64,000 nt of DNA, taken from positions 1 to 64,000 of the forward strand of contig JACKLQ010000004.1 of the NCBI GenBank assembly GCA_024235835.1. Direction: 5' to 3'. The translations under genes were made by a program, and so were the position numbers. Positions 40,699 through 49,706 of this stretch are shown here, in pieces. How positions within the stretch are numbered: position 1 is the first letter of the stretch; each line of letters begins with the position of its first letter. Source of the stretch: Thiobacillus sp. (lineage in GTDB: Bacteria; Pseudomonadota; Gammaproteobacteria; Burkholderiales; Thiobacillaceae). Under the pieces are notes generated by a model. That model saw nothing but the letters and a program-made list of their open reading frames with translations, ran no database searches and had not been told where the DNA came from.

Positions 40699-43600
40699 GC
40701 CTGGCCAAGCTCACACCGCCCTCGGCCGCGCGCCTGGTGCCGCGCGAGCGCCTGTTCGCACGGCTGGACGCGGCGCATGCGCATCAGCTCATGTGGATCG
40801 CCGCGCCCGCCGGGGCCGGCAAGACGTCCCTGGCCACCAGCTGGATCGGCGCGCGAGGCCTTAAGCCATTGTGGTACCGCGTCGACGCGGACGATGCCGA
40901 CCCCGCCACCTTCTTCCACTACCTGGCACGCTTCGCGGCAGGCCACCGGACCGACCTGCCTGCCCTGACGCCGGAGTACCTGCCCGGCCTGGCGACCTTC
41001 ACGCGGCGCTTCTGCCGCCTGCTGTTCGAGTCCCTGCCACCGGATTTTGTCCTGGTCCTGGACAACTACCAGGAAATCCGCGCCGACTCGCCCCTGCACG
41101 CCCTCATGGCCATCCTCGCCGAAGAACTGCCGCCCGGCGCAGCCCTGCTGGCCGCCAGCCGGCTCGGGCCGCCGCCGCCCCTGGCCCGCGCCTGGGCGGG
41201 TGGCACGGTGCTGGACTGGGAGGCCCTGCGTTTCACCCTGGACGAAACCGCCCAGTTGCTGGCGACACAGGGCGGGGGCGATGCGGCGGCCATCCAGGCC
41301 GCCACCCGGGGCTGGGCGGCCGGCATCGTGCTCACCACCCATGCGCCGGGCGATCGGGACGGGTCCATCGACACGCACCCCACGCCCCAGGCGGTGTTCG
41401 ATTTCATCGCCAACGAGTTCTTCGACCACCTGCCCGCCGGAGCGCGGGATTTCCTGATGCGGGTGGGCATGCTGCCGGTGGTGACCGAATCCCTCTGCAC
41501 CGCCATCACCGGCGATGCCAGCGGCATGCAATGGCTGCGGGAACTTGAAGGGGAACGACTGTTCGTCACCCTTCACCCCCAGGCGGAACCGGCCTATGGC
41601 TTCCATCCCCTGTTCCATGCCTTCCTGCGCCGGCGCATCGACGCGCAACCGGATGCCTCCGCCCGGGCACAACTCGCGCGCCCTGTGGCCCTGGCGCTGG
41701 AGCAGGCGGACAGCCTGCACCAGGCCGCCGAGGTCTGGGCGTGGGCCGGCGCATGGCATGAACTCGCCCGCCTGATCAGCACCCACGCACCGACGCTGTT
41801 GGCCAGCGGCCAGTTCGCCGTGGTGATGGAGTGGCTCGGACGCCTGCCAGACGCCCTGCGCGAAACCTCGCCGTGGCTGTCATTCTGGTCGGCGGCCTGC
41901 CAGGTGATGCTGGATCCCGCCGCTGCCCGTGGGGAATTCGTGCGTGCCTATGGCCTGTTCCAGAAGGCCGACGACCTGGCGGGGCAATGGCTGTGCTGGG
42001 CAGGCATCGCCGAAACCTTCGTCTTCGGTTGGGACAGCCTGGCGGGTTTCGACCCCTGGATCGAGGAACTGGAATCCCTGCGCCAAAGGCAGCGCGGCTT
42101 TCCCTCACCGGAGATCGAGGCCAGGGCCCTGGCCGGCGGCGTGGCCCTGTTGTTCCGCCGCCCCGACCATCCTCTGCTGCAGACGTGGGCCGAACGGGCC
42201 CTGACCCTGGTCCGCGGCCGGCAGGCCGTGCCCCACACCGCCAGCCTCGCCCACTTTGCCGGCTTCTTCCACATGTGGCGCGGCCATACCCAGGCCCTGG
42301 ACGCGGTGCTCCAGGCGGCGCGCACCGCCGACGCCCCCATGCCGCCCCTGGGGCGCATCCTGCTGGGCCTGCTGGAACTGGTGCTGGCCAATTTCCGCGG
42401 CGACGCGGCCGGCGTGGAGGCGGCCTTCGTCGCCACCCTGGCCATTTCCGCGGAACACGGCGTGCACGTGATGGACGCCCCCCTCATCCAGAACGCCGGC
42501 CTGGCCGCCCTGGCCCAGGGTGACGCCGACCGCATGGAGGCCCTGATCCACATGGCGCGGCCGTGTCTCATGCCGGGACGCTGGCTGGAGCGGTCATTCC
42601 AGGCGTATCTTGAGGCCGGCCTGGCGCTGCTGCGGGGCGACCTGGCCCGGGCGCGGGCCGGGGTGAACAACACCATCCTGCTGATCGGCGGCCAGGGCAT
42701 GCCCTTGCTGGAAATCCACAGCCGGCTGTTCCTTGCCCACCTGGACATCCGCGAAGGCCGCATGGCCGCGGCGAGATCAGCCCTGGAGGTACTGCTGGGG
42801 CAGGCGCGGGAGGCCCGCTGCGACCTCTACACGGCGGCCATCCTGCTCACCCGCGCGCGCCTGGGCCTGGACGCGGCCGCCGCGGGGGACGAGGAAGGGG
42901 GGGACTCAAAGGCGGTAGCGGAAGCGCTGCGGGAGGGCCTGGCCCTGGGCGCCCGGTGGGGCTATGGCCATCTTTTCCTCTACGCGGACCCCGAGGCGGA
43001 GGGCCGCCTGTGCGCCTTCGCCCTGGACGCCGACATCGAGGTCTGTTACGTGCGCCGCCTGATCCAGGCGCGCGACATACCGCCACCGGCGGATGCCGGC
43101 GAGTGCTGGCCCTGGCCGGTGCGCGTGTTCACCCTGGGCGGTTTCCGCCTGGCCTGTGCCGGGGAAACCGTGCGCCAGAGCGGCAAGCCCCAGAAGCGCC
43201 CACTGGAATTGCTCAAGGCCCTGGCCGCCCAGGGCCCCGGCGGGGCGCCCGGACTGGCACTGGCCGCCCTGCTGTGGCCGGATGCGGAGGGAACCGGGCT
43301 GAAAAAGGCCCTGGACATCACCCTGCATCGCCTGCGCAAGCTGCTGGGACGGGACGACGCCGTACTGTTGCGCGACAGCCATCTGGCCCTGAACCCCCAG
43401 GTGTGCCGGGTGGACCTGTGGGCCTTCGAGCAGGCCGCGGAACGGGCCACCGACGCGCTGCGTGCCGAGCCGGTGGACACGATGGCCATGGAGCACGATG
43501 CCTCCCGGGCCCTGCGGCTTTACACGGGTACCTTTCTCGCCACCGATGAGGAGAGCGCCTGGCTGCTGCCGGCCCGGGATCGGGCCCTGAGCCGCTACCA

Positions 43601-43877
43601 GCGCCTGGTGGCCGACCTGGGGCGGCACCACGAAGCCTGCGGCCGCTGGGAAGGGGCCGCGGAGCTCTACCGGCGGGCCCTGGAGCAGGACAACCTCAAC
43701 GAGTTTCTTTACCGCCGCCTCATCCTGTGCCTGCAACGCCAGGGCCTCCACGCCGAGGCCCTGGTCTGCTACCGCCGCTGCCGGGAATTGCTGTCCATCG
43801 TCCTGGGCGTGGCCCCGGCGGCGGAGACCGAGGCCCTCATGCGCGCGTCCCGGGAAGTCCCATCAGCGAATCGGTAG
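40695..43877 (+). CDS. Large MalT-like STAND ATPase with C-terminal BTAD domain
   Basis: 1060 residues, starting at GTG overlapping the FadL stop. The Walker A is APAGAGKTS (about 37-45), with a Walker B/NB-ARC-like segment LVLDNYQEI (about 118-126). The middle is a TPR-like helical superhelix. The C-terminal part begins with the winged-helix-like VRVFTLGGFRLACAGETVRQ (about 808) and RKLLGRDDAVLLRDSHLALN, then ends in a bacterial transcriptional activator domain (RAYLGL..-type helices through EAEALMRASREV). Such regulators bind a ligand or another protein, hydrolyse ATP and activate nearby genes. Targets are likely the adjacent FadL gene and the DsrE gene, each with a TAGGCCATCCG motif close by. 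Confidence 0.85.
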   Translation: MSLAKLTPPSAARLVPRERLFARLDAAHAHQLMWIAAPAGAGKTSLATSWIGARGLKPLWYRVDADDADPATFFHYLARFAAGHRTDLPALTPEYLPGLATFTRRFCRLLFESLPPDFVLVLDNYQEIRADSPLHALMAILAEELPPGAALLAASRLGPPPPLARAWAGGTVLDWEALRFTLDETAQLLATQGGGDAAAIQAATRGWAAGIVLTTHAPGDRDGSIDTHPTPQAVFDFIANEFFDHLPAGARDFLMRVGMLPVVTESLCTAITGDASGMQWLRELEGERLFVTLHPQAEPAYGFHPLFHAFLRRRIDAQPDASARAQLARPVALALEQADSLHQAAEVWAWAGAWHELARLISTHAPTLLASGQFAVVMEWLGRLPDALRETSPWLSFWSAACQVMLDPAAARGEFVRAYGLFQKADDLAGQWLCWAGIAETFVFGWDSLAGFDPWIEELESLRQRQRGFPSPEIEARALAGGVALLFRRPDHPLLQTWAERALTLVRGRQAVPHTASLAHFAGFFHMWRGHTQALDAVLQAARTADAPMPPLGRILLGLLELVLANFRGDAAGVEAAFVATLAISAEHGVHVMDAPLIQNAGLAALAQGDADRMEALIHMARPCLMPGRWLERSFQAYLEAGLALLRGDLARARAGVNNTILLIGGQGMPLLEIHSRLFLAHLDIREGRMAAARSALEVLLGQAREARCDLYTAAILLTRARLGLDAAAAGDEEGGDSKAVAEALREGLALGARWGYGHLFLYADPEAEGRLCAFALDADIEVCYVRRLIQARDIPPPADAGECWPWPVRVFTLGGFRLACAGETVRQSGKPQKRPLELLKALAAQGPGGAPGLALAALLWPDAEGTGLKKALDITLHRLRKLLGRDDAVLLRDSHLALNPQVCRVDLWAFEQAAERATDALRAEPVDTMAMEHDASRALRLYTGTFLATDEESAWLLPARDRALSRYQRLVADLGRHHEACGRWEGAAELYRRALEQDNLNEFLYRRLILCLQRQGLHAEALVCYRRCRELLSIVLGVAPAAETEALMRASREVPSANR

Positions 43878-43890
43878 GCCATCCGTAGGC
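43875..43890. promoter_or_regulatory. Candidate regulator site 2 (TAGGCCATCCG motif)
   Basis: TAGGCCATCCG directly followed by TAGGC. The first three bases are the stop codon of the STAND/BTAD gene; the DsrE-like start is about 63 bases downstream. See site 1 at 39321. Confidence 0.3.
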
Positions 43891-43952
43891 GACCCTTCGC
43901 CATAAAGACGGAACGGGAACAATCCAAGCACAGCATCAACGAGGAGGACGCC

Positions 43953-44447
43953 ATGACCGCCACTTCCCACGCCAACACCCTGGATGAAACGCCCTGGCGT
44001 AATGCGGACATGCTTCATGCCGGCCATCAGTCCCCGGGCCTGGACGGGCACCGGGACGCCCCGCCCGGGGGCCACCACTACACCGTGATCCTCACCAGCG
44101 GCGCCGAAGACGGCGGCAAACGCGCCACCCTGGCGGCCTCCATGGCCTGCACGGCCCTGTCCATGGACCTGCGCACCCACCTGTTCCTGGTGGGGGATGG
44201 CAGCTACTGGGCCTATGAGGGCCATGCGGACGGCATCCAGGTGGCGGGCTTTCCCGCCCTGGAGGAACTGCTGGACAGTTTCGTGCTCCTGGGGGGCTCT
44301 CTGGCGATCTGCTCCACCTGCGACCAGGTGCTGTGCCATGCCTCCGGGGGCTCGGATCGCCCCCTCAGGCGACGCGCCGGGGCACAGATCCAGGGCATGG
44401 CCGCCTTGATGGAACCCCTGATGCGGGGCCAGGCCGTCACTTTCTGA
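43953..44447 (+). CDS. DsrE-domain protein with N-terminal extension
   Basis: 164 residues, preceded by GAGGAGG. After about 40 unusual residues, the DsrE domain begins HHYTVILTSGAEDGGKRATLAASMACTALSM, continuing with the strand HLFLVGDGSYWAYEG and the cysteine motif AICSTCDQVLCH (three cysteines). It is more divergent than the DsrE-like protein at 258. It is likely a cytoplasmic sulfur-binding or sensing protein. The LuxR-type regulator starts 51 bases downstream, so they may form a sulfur-responsive unit. Confidence 0.72.
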   Translation: MTATSHANTLDETPWRNADMLHAGHQSPGLDGHRDAPPGGHHYTVILTSGAEDGGKRATLAASMACTALSMDLRTHLFLVGDGSYWAYEGHADGIQVAGFPALEELLDSFVLLGGSLAICSTCDQVLCHASGGSDRPLRRRAGAQIQGMAALMEPLMRGQAVTF

Positions 44448-44498
44448 GCATGCCTGTATAAATGTACTAGCCTGCAACCATCACATGAGATCCCTGAC

Positions 44499-45134
44499 AT
44501 GAAAGCCATTCTTGCCGACGACCACGCCCTCTTCCGGGAAGGCTTCGCCCTGCTGCTCAAGCAGATGCAGGCGGGGACGGAGGTGGCGCTGGCCGCTGAT
44601 CTGGACGACTGCCTGATGCAGATCCAGCACCAGCCGGACGCGGATCTGCTGCTGCTGGACCTGAACATGCCGGGCATGCACGGCCAGGACAGTGTCAAGG
44701 CGCTGATGCGTGCCCATCCCGACCTGCCGGTGGTGATCCTGTCTGCCGCGGAGTGCCGGGAGGAGGTCATGGCGCTGCTGAGCGCCGGCGTGGCGGGCTA
44801 CATCCCCAAGTCCGCCTCGCCCCAGGTGATGATTTCCGCCCTGCGGCTGATTCTGGCCGGCGGCGTCTACGTGCCGCCCCAGTTCCTGGATTTCGATGTC
44901 CCCGCCCGCACCGCGGAGCCCGGCGCCCGGTCCGGCCATGCCGCGCTGACGGAACGGCAGATGGACGTGCTGCGCCTCATCTCCGACGGCAAACCCAACA
45001 AGCAGATCTGCCGCGAACTGGGCCTGGGTGAGGGCACGGTGAAGGCCCACCTGGCGGCCATCTTCCGCGCCCTGGACGTGAGGAACCGCACCGAGGCGGC
45101 CGGGGCCGCACGCCGCCTGGGGATCATCGGGTAA
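44499..45134 (+). CDS. NarL/LuxR-type response regulator
   Basis: 211 residues. The receiver has acidic pair DD (ILADDHALFREG), Asp phosphoacceptor in LLLLDLNMPGMHG (about 54) and a Lys in YIPKSASPQ. The LuxR-type HTH is LTERQMDVLRLISDGKPNKQICRELGLGEGTVKAHLAAIFRALDVRNRTEA (about 150-199). The hybrid kinase at 46610 is a possible partner; it lies beyond the thioredoxin and CcdA genes on the same strand. Confidence 0.92.
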   Translation: MKAILADDHALFREGFALLLKQMQAGTEVALAADLDDCLMQIQHQPDADLLLLDLNMPGMHGQDSVKALMRAHPDLPVVILSAAECREEVMALLSAGVAGYIPKSASPQVMISALRLILAGGVYVPPQFLDFDVPARTAEPGARSGHAALTERQMDVLRLISDGKPNKQICRELGLGEGTVKAHLAAIFRALDVRNRTEAAGAARRLGIIG

Positions 45135-45139
45135 GGGCC

Positions 45140-45736
45140 ATGGCATACGGCCTAGTCCAAATGGACGATCCTCGGCGCGCGGATGCGGCGCCGGGACCTG
45201 CCACGGATGCGTTGCGGGGTCTTTCGCAACGCCACCCCGGCGCGGGCTGGGGGCCAGGTCAGCCTGTGGGCGGGCGCAAGGCGTTCGGCCGGATTGCGGC
45301 CTGGGCCGGAAAGACATCTCGTTTGGGCCGGATCGAGCGGCCATGGTGGCCCGCCCTGCGCGCTGTAGGCGCGCTGCTCCTCGCTGCCCTGTGCCTGGTT
45401 CCGGCGGCATTTGCCGCCCTGGGCCTGCCTTATGAGCAGACACGCTTCGATGCTTTGATGAAGGAAGGCCGGCCGGTGCTGGTGTGGTTCCATGTGGACT
45501 GGTGCCCCACCTGCAGGGCCCAGGACGGCATCCTGAGAGAACTCGTCACCCTGCCCGAACTGCGCCGGCTCACCGTCCTGCGGGTGGATTTCGACCAGCA
45601 GAAAAAGGAGGTGCGGAAGTTCCGCGCCATCCGGCAGGGCACCTTCATCCTCTTCAATGGCGGCAAGGAAGTGGGACGTTCCCTGGGCGGAACCTACCGG
45701 GAGGACATCCTCGAGTTCCTGCGCGCCGCATTCTGA
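45140..45736 (+). CDS. Thioredoxin-fold protein, membrane-anchored or exported
   Basis: 198 residues in the longest reading; the first roughly 65 residues are proline/glycine-rich and may be untranslated, so the start is uncertain. A hydrophobic segment (PALRAVGALLLAALCLVPAAFAA) is followed by a thioredoxin domain with the active site WCPTC in PVLVWFHVDWCPTCRAQDG and FDQQKKEVRKFRAIRQGTFILFNGGKEVG. CcdA follows, so it is probably the periplasmic partner that receives electrons from CcdA. Confidence 0.75.
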   Translation: MAYGLVQMDDPRRADAAPGPATDALRGLSQRHPGAGWGPGQPVGGRKAFGRIAAWAGKTSRLGRIERPWWPALRAVGALLLAALCLVPAAFAALGLPYEQTRFDALMKEGRPVLVWFHVDWCPTCRAQDGILRELVTLPELRRLTVLRVDFDQQKKEVRKFRAIRQGTFILFNGGKEVGRSLGGTYREDILEFLRAAF

Positions 45737-45745
45737 GGCGCGGTC

Positions 45746-46474
45746 ATGGACATTGGCGCAGGCACCTATGCCATGGCCGTTGCCGCCGGCGCCCTGTCCA
45801 CCCTGTCGCCCTGCGTGCTGCCCCTGATACCCATCCTCCTGGGCAGCGCCCTGGCGGTCCATGCCCTGGGCCCCGTGGTCCTTGCCGGCGGGCTTTCCCT
45901 GTCCTTCGCCGCCATGGGCATCGTCCTGGCAGCCCTGGGGGCCTCCCTGGAAGTGGACCCGACCCATTTCCGCAACGGGGCCGCCGTGCTGCTGATGGGC
46001 TTCGCCCTGATCCTGCTCTCCACCCGTCTCCAGGCCGCCTTTGCCCGGGCAGCCTCGGGCCTGGCCGGGGCGGGCAACTCCCTGCTGGCCCGCCTCGCCC
46101 TCACCGGCCTGACCGGGCAGTTCGCCCTGGGCCTGCTGCTGGGCGTGGTGTGGAGCCCCTGTGTGGGCCCCACCCTGGGCGCCGCCATCACCCTGGCCAG
46201 CCAGGGCCGGGACCTGGCCGCGGCGAGTCTGGTGATGCTGCTGTTCGGCCTGGGCGCGGGCCTGCCCGTGATTCTCATCGGCCTGCTCTCCCGCCAGGCC
46301 CTGGGGCGGGTGCGCGGCAGGCTGGTAGCCACGGGCAAATGGGGCAAGCAACTGCTGGGCGGCATGCTGCTGGCCCTGGGCGTGATGATCCTGACGGGGG
46401 CGGACAAGCGCTTCGAGGCCTGGACCCTGGACGCCATGCCGGCCTGGCTGGTGACGCTGACCACCCGTCTTTGA
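45746..46474 (+). CDS. CcdA/DsbD-type transmembrane thiol transporter
   Basis: 242 residues, about six transmembrane helices. The two membrane-embedded redox cysteines are in LSTLSPCVLPLIPI (about 22) and WSPCVGPTLG (about 140). CcdA passes reducing electrons from cytoplasmic thioredoxin across the membrane to periplasmic thioredoxin-like proteins, used in cytochrome c maturation or in sulfur carrier reduction. The thioredoxin gene upstream ends 9 bases before it. Confidence 0.9.
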   Translation: MDIGAGTYAMAVAAGALSTLSPCVLPLIPILLGSALAVHALGPVVLAGGLSLSFAAMGIVLAALGASLEVDPTHFRNGAAVLLMGFALILLSTRLQAAFARAASGLAGAGNSLLARLALTGLTGQFALGLLLGVVWSPCVGPTLGAAITLASQGRDLAAASLVMLLFGLGAGLPVILIGLLSRQALGRVRGRLVATGKWGKQLLGGMLLALGVMILTGADKRFEAWTLDAMPAWLVTLTTRL

Positions 46475-46544
46475 CGGGCCTGGCTTTGTGAATATGAATA
46501 CGCGCCTGTGCATGAAGGCCAAGCCCCTTCCCCCTCTCCCCCAC

Positions 46545-46570
46545 CCCCTCTCCCGCAAGCGGGCGAGGGG
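46545..46570. repeat. Intergenic palindrome
   Basis: CCCCTCTCCCGC-AA-GCGGGCGAGGGG, almost perfect, between the CcdA gene and the hybrid kinase gene. It resembles widespread proteobacterial intergenic palindromes. It may reduce read-through between the two genes. Confidence 0.6.
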
Positions 46571-46609
46571 CGTTTCGAGAGCCGCTTCGCGACTTTGCGT
46601 CCATAACCC

Positions 46610-48511
46610 ATGAACCTCCGCGCCCGAGCTTACCTGCTGGGCATGCTGCCGGCCATGCTGGTGGCCCTGATCCTGGGAAGCCATGTCAGCTACAGCCGCC
46701 TGCATGACCTGAGCACCGCCCTGGGGGCACGCAGCGAAACCCTGGCGCGATACGTCGCCCAGGGGGTGGAGTACGCCCTGTTCACCGGCCACAACGAGCA
46801 TCTGGCGGAAATGGTGCGCTGGTCGGTACGCAGCCAGAAGGCCGCCTTCGCCGGGGTCTTCAAGGCGGACGGCACCCCCCTCACAATCGCCGGGCGCCTG
46901 CCGGACGACTTTCCCACACCCCTGGCCAAGGGCGTGACGGACACGGGCAGCCACCTGGTCACCACCCTGCCGGTGGTGCTGTCCCCCCTGGAACTGCACG
47001 ACCCCTTCATGGTGTCCCAGACCTCCATCACCCCCCGCCCCATCGCCTGGGTTCAGATCATCTTCAGCCTCGAGGAGAACCAGGCCAAGGTCCGTAACAT
47101 GCTGCTCACCAGCATCGGCATCACGCTGCTTGGGCTGGCATTCGCCATCGTCCTTGCCAGGGGGCTGGCCCGCGTGGGCATCCGCCCCCTCATGGACATC
47201 ATCGACGCAGTGCGCCGTGTGGCCGGGGGGGATTTCCGGGTACGCATGCCGATCAACGCCAAGGGCGAAATCCAGACCCTGCAGGCAGGCATCAACACAA
47301 TGGGGGAGGCGCTGCAGTTTTTCCATGAAGATATGCAGCGGCGGGTTGAGGCCGCAACGGCGGAACTGGCGCGCCAGAAGCAGGCCGCCGAGGCGGCCAA
47401 CCTGGCCAAGACCCGTTTCCTGGGGGCGGCCAGCCATGACCTGCGCCAGCCCATGCACGCCATCGGCCTGTATGCCGCCGTATTGAAGCCGAAATTGCGG
47501 GGGAGGGAAGCAGCGTACACCCTGGACAAGCTGGATGCCTCCGTGAGCGCCATGGAAGGTCTGCTCGATGCCATCCTGGACATATCCCGCCTGGATGCAG
47601 GGGCTATCCGGCCCAAGTTTCAGGACCTGGATATCCAGGCCCTGCTAGACCACCTGAAGGAAGATTTCCGCCTTCAGGCCGAGGCCCAGGACCTGAAATT
47701 GCGCCTGCATTCCCCACCAGCCTGGGTGATGAGCGACCCCATTCTGCTGGACCGCATCCTGCGCAACCTGATCTGCAATGCCTTGCGCTACACGCGAGAG
47801 GGGGGTGTGCTGCTGAGTGCCAGACGCAGGGGCCAAACCCTGCGCCTCCAGGTCTGGGACACGGGCATCGGCATTTGCGCGGAGGACCAGGAGCGGGTCT
47901 TCCAGGAGTTCGTGCAAATCGCCAACCCGGAACGCGACCGTTCCAAAGGCCTGGGGCTGGGCCTTGCCATCGTGGAGCGGCTGGCCCGGCTGCTGGGCCA
48001 TCACTTGTCGCTCCGTTCCGTTCCCGGCCAGGGTACGGTATTCAGCCTGGATGTGCCCCTCGCCTCCGGCGCGACGGATGAAGCCATGCCGGACGTGCCC
48101 GCCCTGGAGGACATTACCCGTTTGAAAGGCCTGGTGCTGCTGGTTGACGACGACATCGCGGTCAGGGACGCGCTGACGTCTCTCATGACCATCTGGGGCT
48201 TGACGGTGATAGCAAGGAGCAACAGCACGACGGCGCTCGCCGAACTGGAATCCCCGCCCGACTTGCTCGTCACCGACTATCGCCTGGCGGATCGGGACGG
48301 TCTGGCATTGGCGCAGGCCCTGCGCGACCGCTGGACCGGGACGGAGTTTCCGGTCATCGTCATCACCGGCGACACCTCGCCCGAAAACGTGCGACTCCTG
48401 CAAGCCAGCGGTTACCCGGTGCTGCACAAGCCGGTACGCCCCGCCAGATTGCGCGCCCTGGTCACTCGCCTGCTGCTCAACGCCTATTCAGTCAAGAATT
48501 CCCGTATTTGA
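46610..48511 (+). CDS. Hybrid sensor histidine kinase with C-terminal receiver
   Basis: 633 residues. Transmembrane helices at about 8-26 and 165-184 flank a periplasmic sensor; HAMP at about 185-238; HisKA with His276 in LGAASHDLRQPMHAIGL; a Bergerat ATPase fold (LRNLICNALRYTREGG, DTGIGICAEDQERVF, GLGLGLAIVERLA); and a receiver at about 508-622 with DD in LVLLVDDDIAV and Asp in LLVTDYRLADRDG. The sensor domain contains no recognised ligand fold. It may phosphorylate the LuxR-type regulator at 44499 or an unlinked one. It is convergent with the small gene at 48484. Confidence 0.88.
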   Translation: MNLRARAYLLGMLPAMLVALILGSHVSYSRLHDLSTALGARSETLARYVAQGVEYALFTGHNEHLAEMVRWSVRSQKAAFAGVFKADGTPLTIAGRLPDDFPTPLAKGVTDTGSHLVTTLPVVLSPLELHDPFMVSQTSITPRPIAWVQIIFSLEENQAKVRNMLLTSIGITLLGLAFAIVLARGLARVGIRPLMDIIDAVRRVAGGDFRVRMPINAKGEIQTLQAGINTMGEALQFFHEDMQRRVEAATAELARQKQAAEAANLAKTRFLGAASHDLRQPMHAIGLYAAVLKPKLRGREAAYTLDKLDASVSAMEGLLDAILDISRLDAGAIRPKFQDLDIQALLDHLKEDFRLQAEAQDLKLRLHSPPAWVMSDPILLDRILRNLICNALRYTREGGVLLSARRRGQTLRLQVWDTGIGICAEDQERVFQEFVQIANPERDRSKGLGLGLAIVERLARLLGHHLSLRSVPGQGTVFSLDVPLASGATDEAMPDVPALEDITRLKGLVLLVDDDIAVRDALTSLMTIWGLTVIARSNSTTALAELESPPDLLVTDYRLADRDGLALAQALRDRWTGTEFPVIVITGDTSPENVRLLQASGYPVLHKPVRPARLRALVTRLLLNAYSVKNSRI

Positions 48512-48672
48512 GACAACGCACCCCGCGCCTGTTCAGGCACGCAGGTGGACACGTAGGCCAGTTCCACGCCGCCCCGGCATTGCACCAGGACACACATGAC
48601 GGTGGTGGTGGCCTGTTGGGCGGAGATAACCTGACATGAGCGATGGGCCAGTTCCTCCGACTTTCGCCCCAC
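48484..48672 (-). CDS. Small cysteine-containing protein related to that at 54106
   Basis: 62 residues, beginning with GTG; a GGAGAG ribosome binding site lies about ten bases before it. It contains the core CRGGVELAYVSTCVPEQ, close to CRGGAELAHVYTCVPEQ at the C-terminus of the 96-residue protein at 54106-54396. There is no signal peptide here, so it could be a truncated relative. Its last bases overlap the 3' end of the hybrid kinase on the opposite strand. Function unknown. Confidence 0.55.
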   Translation of the reverse strand: MGRKSEELAHRSCQVISAQQATTTVMCVLVQCRGGVELAYVSTCVPEQARGALSQIREFLTE

Positions 48673-48788
48673 CTCCTGGGTACTCTCCTACGCCGTCCGG
48701 CCCGGTTCCCGGTTGTGGTGTTTCAGTTCCCTTCGTGCCTGGGCCAAAGCCATGTGGTTGCGCACCCGGACCAGCACCACTCCAGCGG

Positions 48789-49706
48789 CTAGACGGAGGA
48801 AATCTCCATGGCGCAGACCCGATTGCGCCCTTTCCGCTTGGCTTCGTAGAGTTGTGCATCGGCCAGACCCACCAGCGCTGCGGAGTCGATGCCCTCGCGG
48901 GGTGACACCGTGGCCACCCCCAGGCTGACTGTCACCACCGGCGCTACATCCGAAGCATGATGGGGAATCTGCAATTTCTGTACGCCAAGCCGCAGGGACT
49001 CGGCCTTGGCCTGGGCGCCGGCCAGGCCGGTCCCCGGCAGCAGGCACACGAACTCCTCCCCGCCATACCGGGCGCTGAGGTCATGGGAGCGGGTCACGCT
49101 TCGCATCAACACCTGGGCAACGGCCTGGAGGCAGGCATCTCCTGCCTGATGGCCATAGGTGTCGTTGAAAGGCTTGAAATGATCGATGTCCGTAAGGATC
49201 AGGGACAGGGGGGCACCGGTGCGGCGGGCAAACCGCCACTCGCTGTCCAGGGCTTCATTGAAGCGGCGGCGGTTGGCAAGCCCGGTCAGTCCATCCAGGA
49301 ATGCCATGGCACGCAACTGGTCGGCCTGCAGCTTCAAGGTCAGGTGGGCCCGCACGCGGGCCTTCACCACGGCCGGGTTCACGGGCTTGGTGATGTAATC
49401 CACCGCTCCGGCCTCCAGGCCTCGGGTTTCGTCCTCCGGGCTGTTCTGGGCAGTGATGAAGATGATTGGGACATCCCTGGTAAGGGGATCGGCCAAGAGG
49501 CGCCCGCAGGTCTCGTATCCATCCATCTCGGGCATCATCACGTCCAGCAGGATCAGGTCGGGTGGCCGGGCAGCCGCCAATTCGAGGCCGGCTTCACCGG
49601 AGGTGGCGACCTGGAGGTCATAGTCCGATGCCAGCGCCGCCCCCAGGGTCATGAGGTTCGCGGGGGTATCGTCGATGGCGAGTATCCTCGGCCTTGTATC
49701 ACTCAT
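48789..49706 (-). CDS. Receiver-GGDEF diguanylate cyclase
   Basis: 305 residues. Receiver domain (about 1-122) with IDD at the start and Asp55 phosphoacceptor (LILLDVMMPEMDG); GGDEF domain (about 137-300) with the active motif GGEEF at 215-219, which permits c-di-GMP synthesis. No I-site RxxD is obvious upstream of the motif. It begins 8 bases inside the 3' end of the hybrid kinase, so the kinase probably phosphorylates it directly and switches on c-di-GMP. Confidence 0.93.
   Translation of the reverse strand: MSDTRPRILAIDDTPANLMTLGAALASDYDLQVATSGEAGLELAAARPPDLILLDVMMPEMDGYETCGRLLADPLTRDVPIIFITAQNSPEDETRGLEAGAVDYITKPVNPAVVKARVRAHLTLKLQADQLRAMAFLDGLTGLANRRRFNEALDSEWRFARRTGAPLSLILTDIDHFKPFNDTYGHQAGDACLQAVAQVLMRSVTRSHDLSARYGGEEFVCLLPGTGLAGAQAKAESLRLGVQKLQIPHHASDVAPVVTVSLGVATVSPREGIDSAALVGLADAQLYEAKRKGRNRVCAMEISSV

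Noticed and set aside
45152..47458. 768-codon - strand frame over the thioredoxin, CcdA and kinase genes
   Set aside because: Composition (Gly, Gln, His-rich) is typical of antisense frames; the three + genes have complete motifs.
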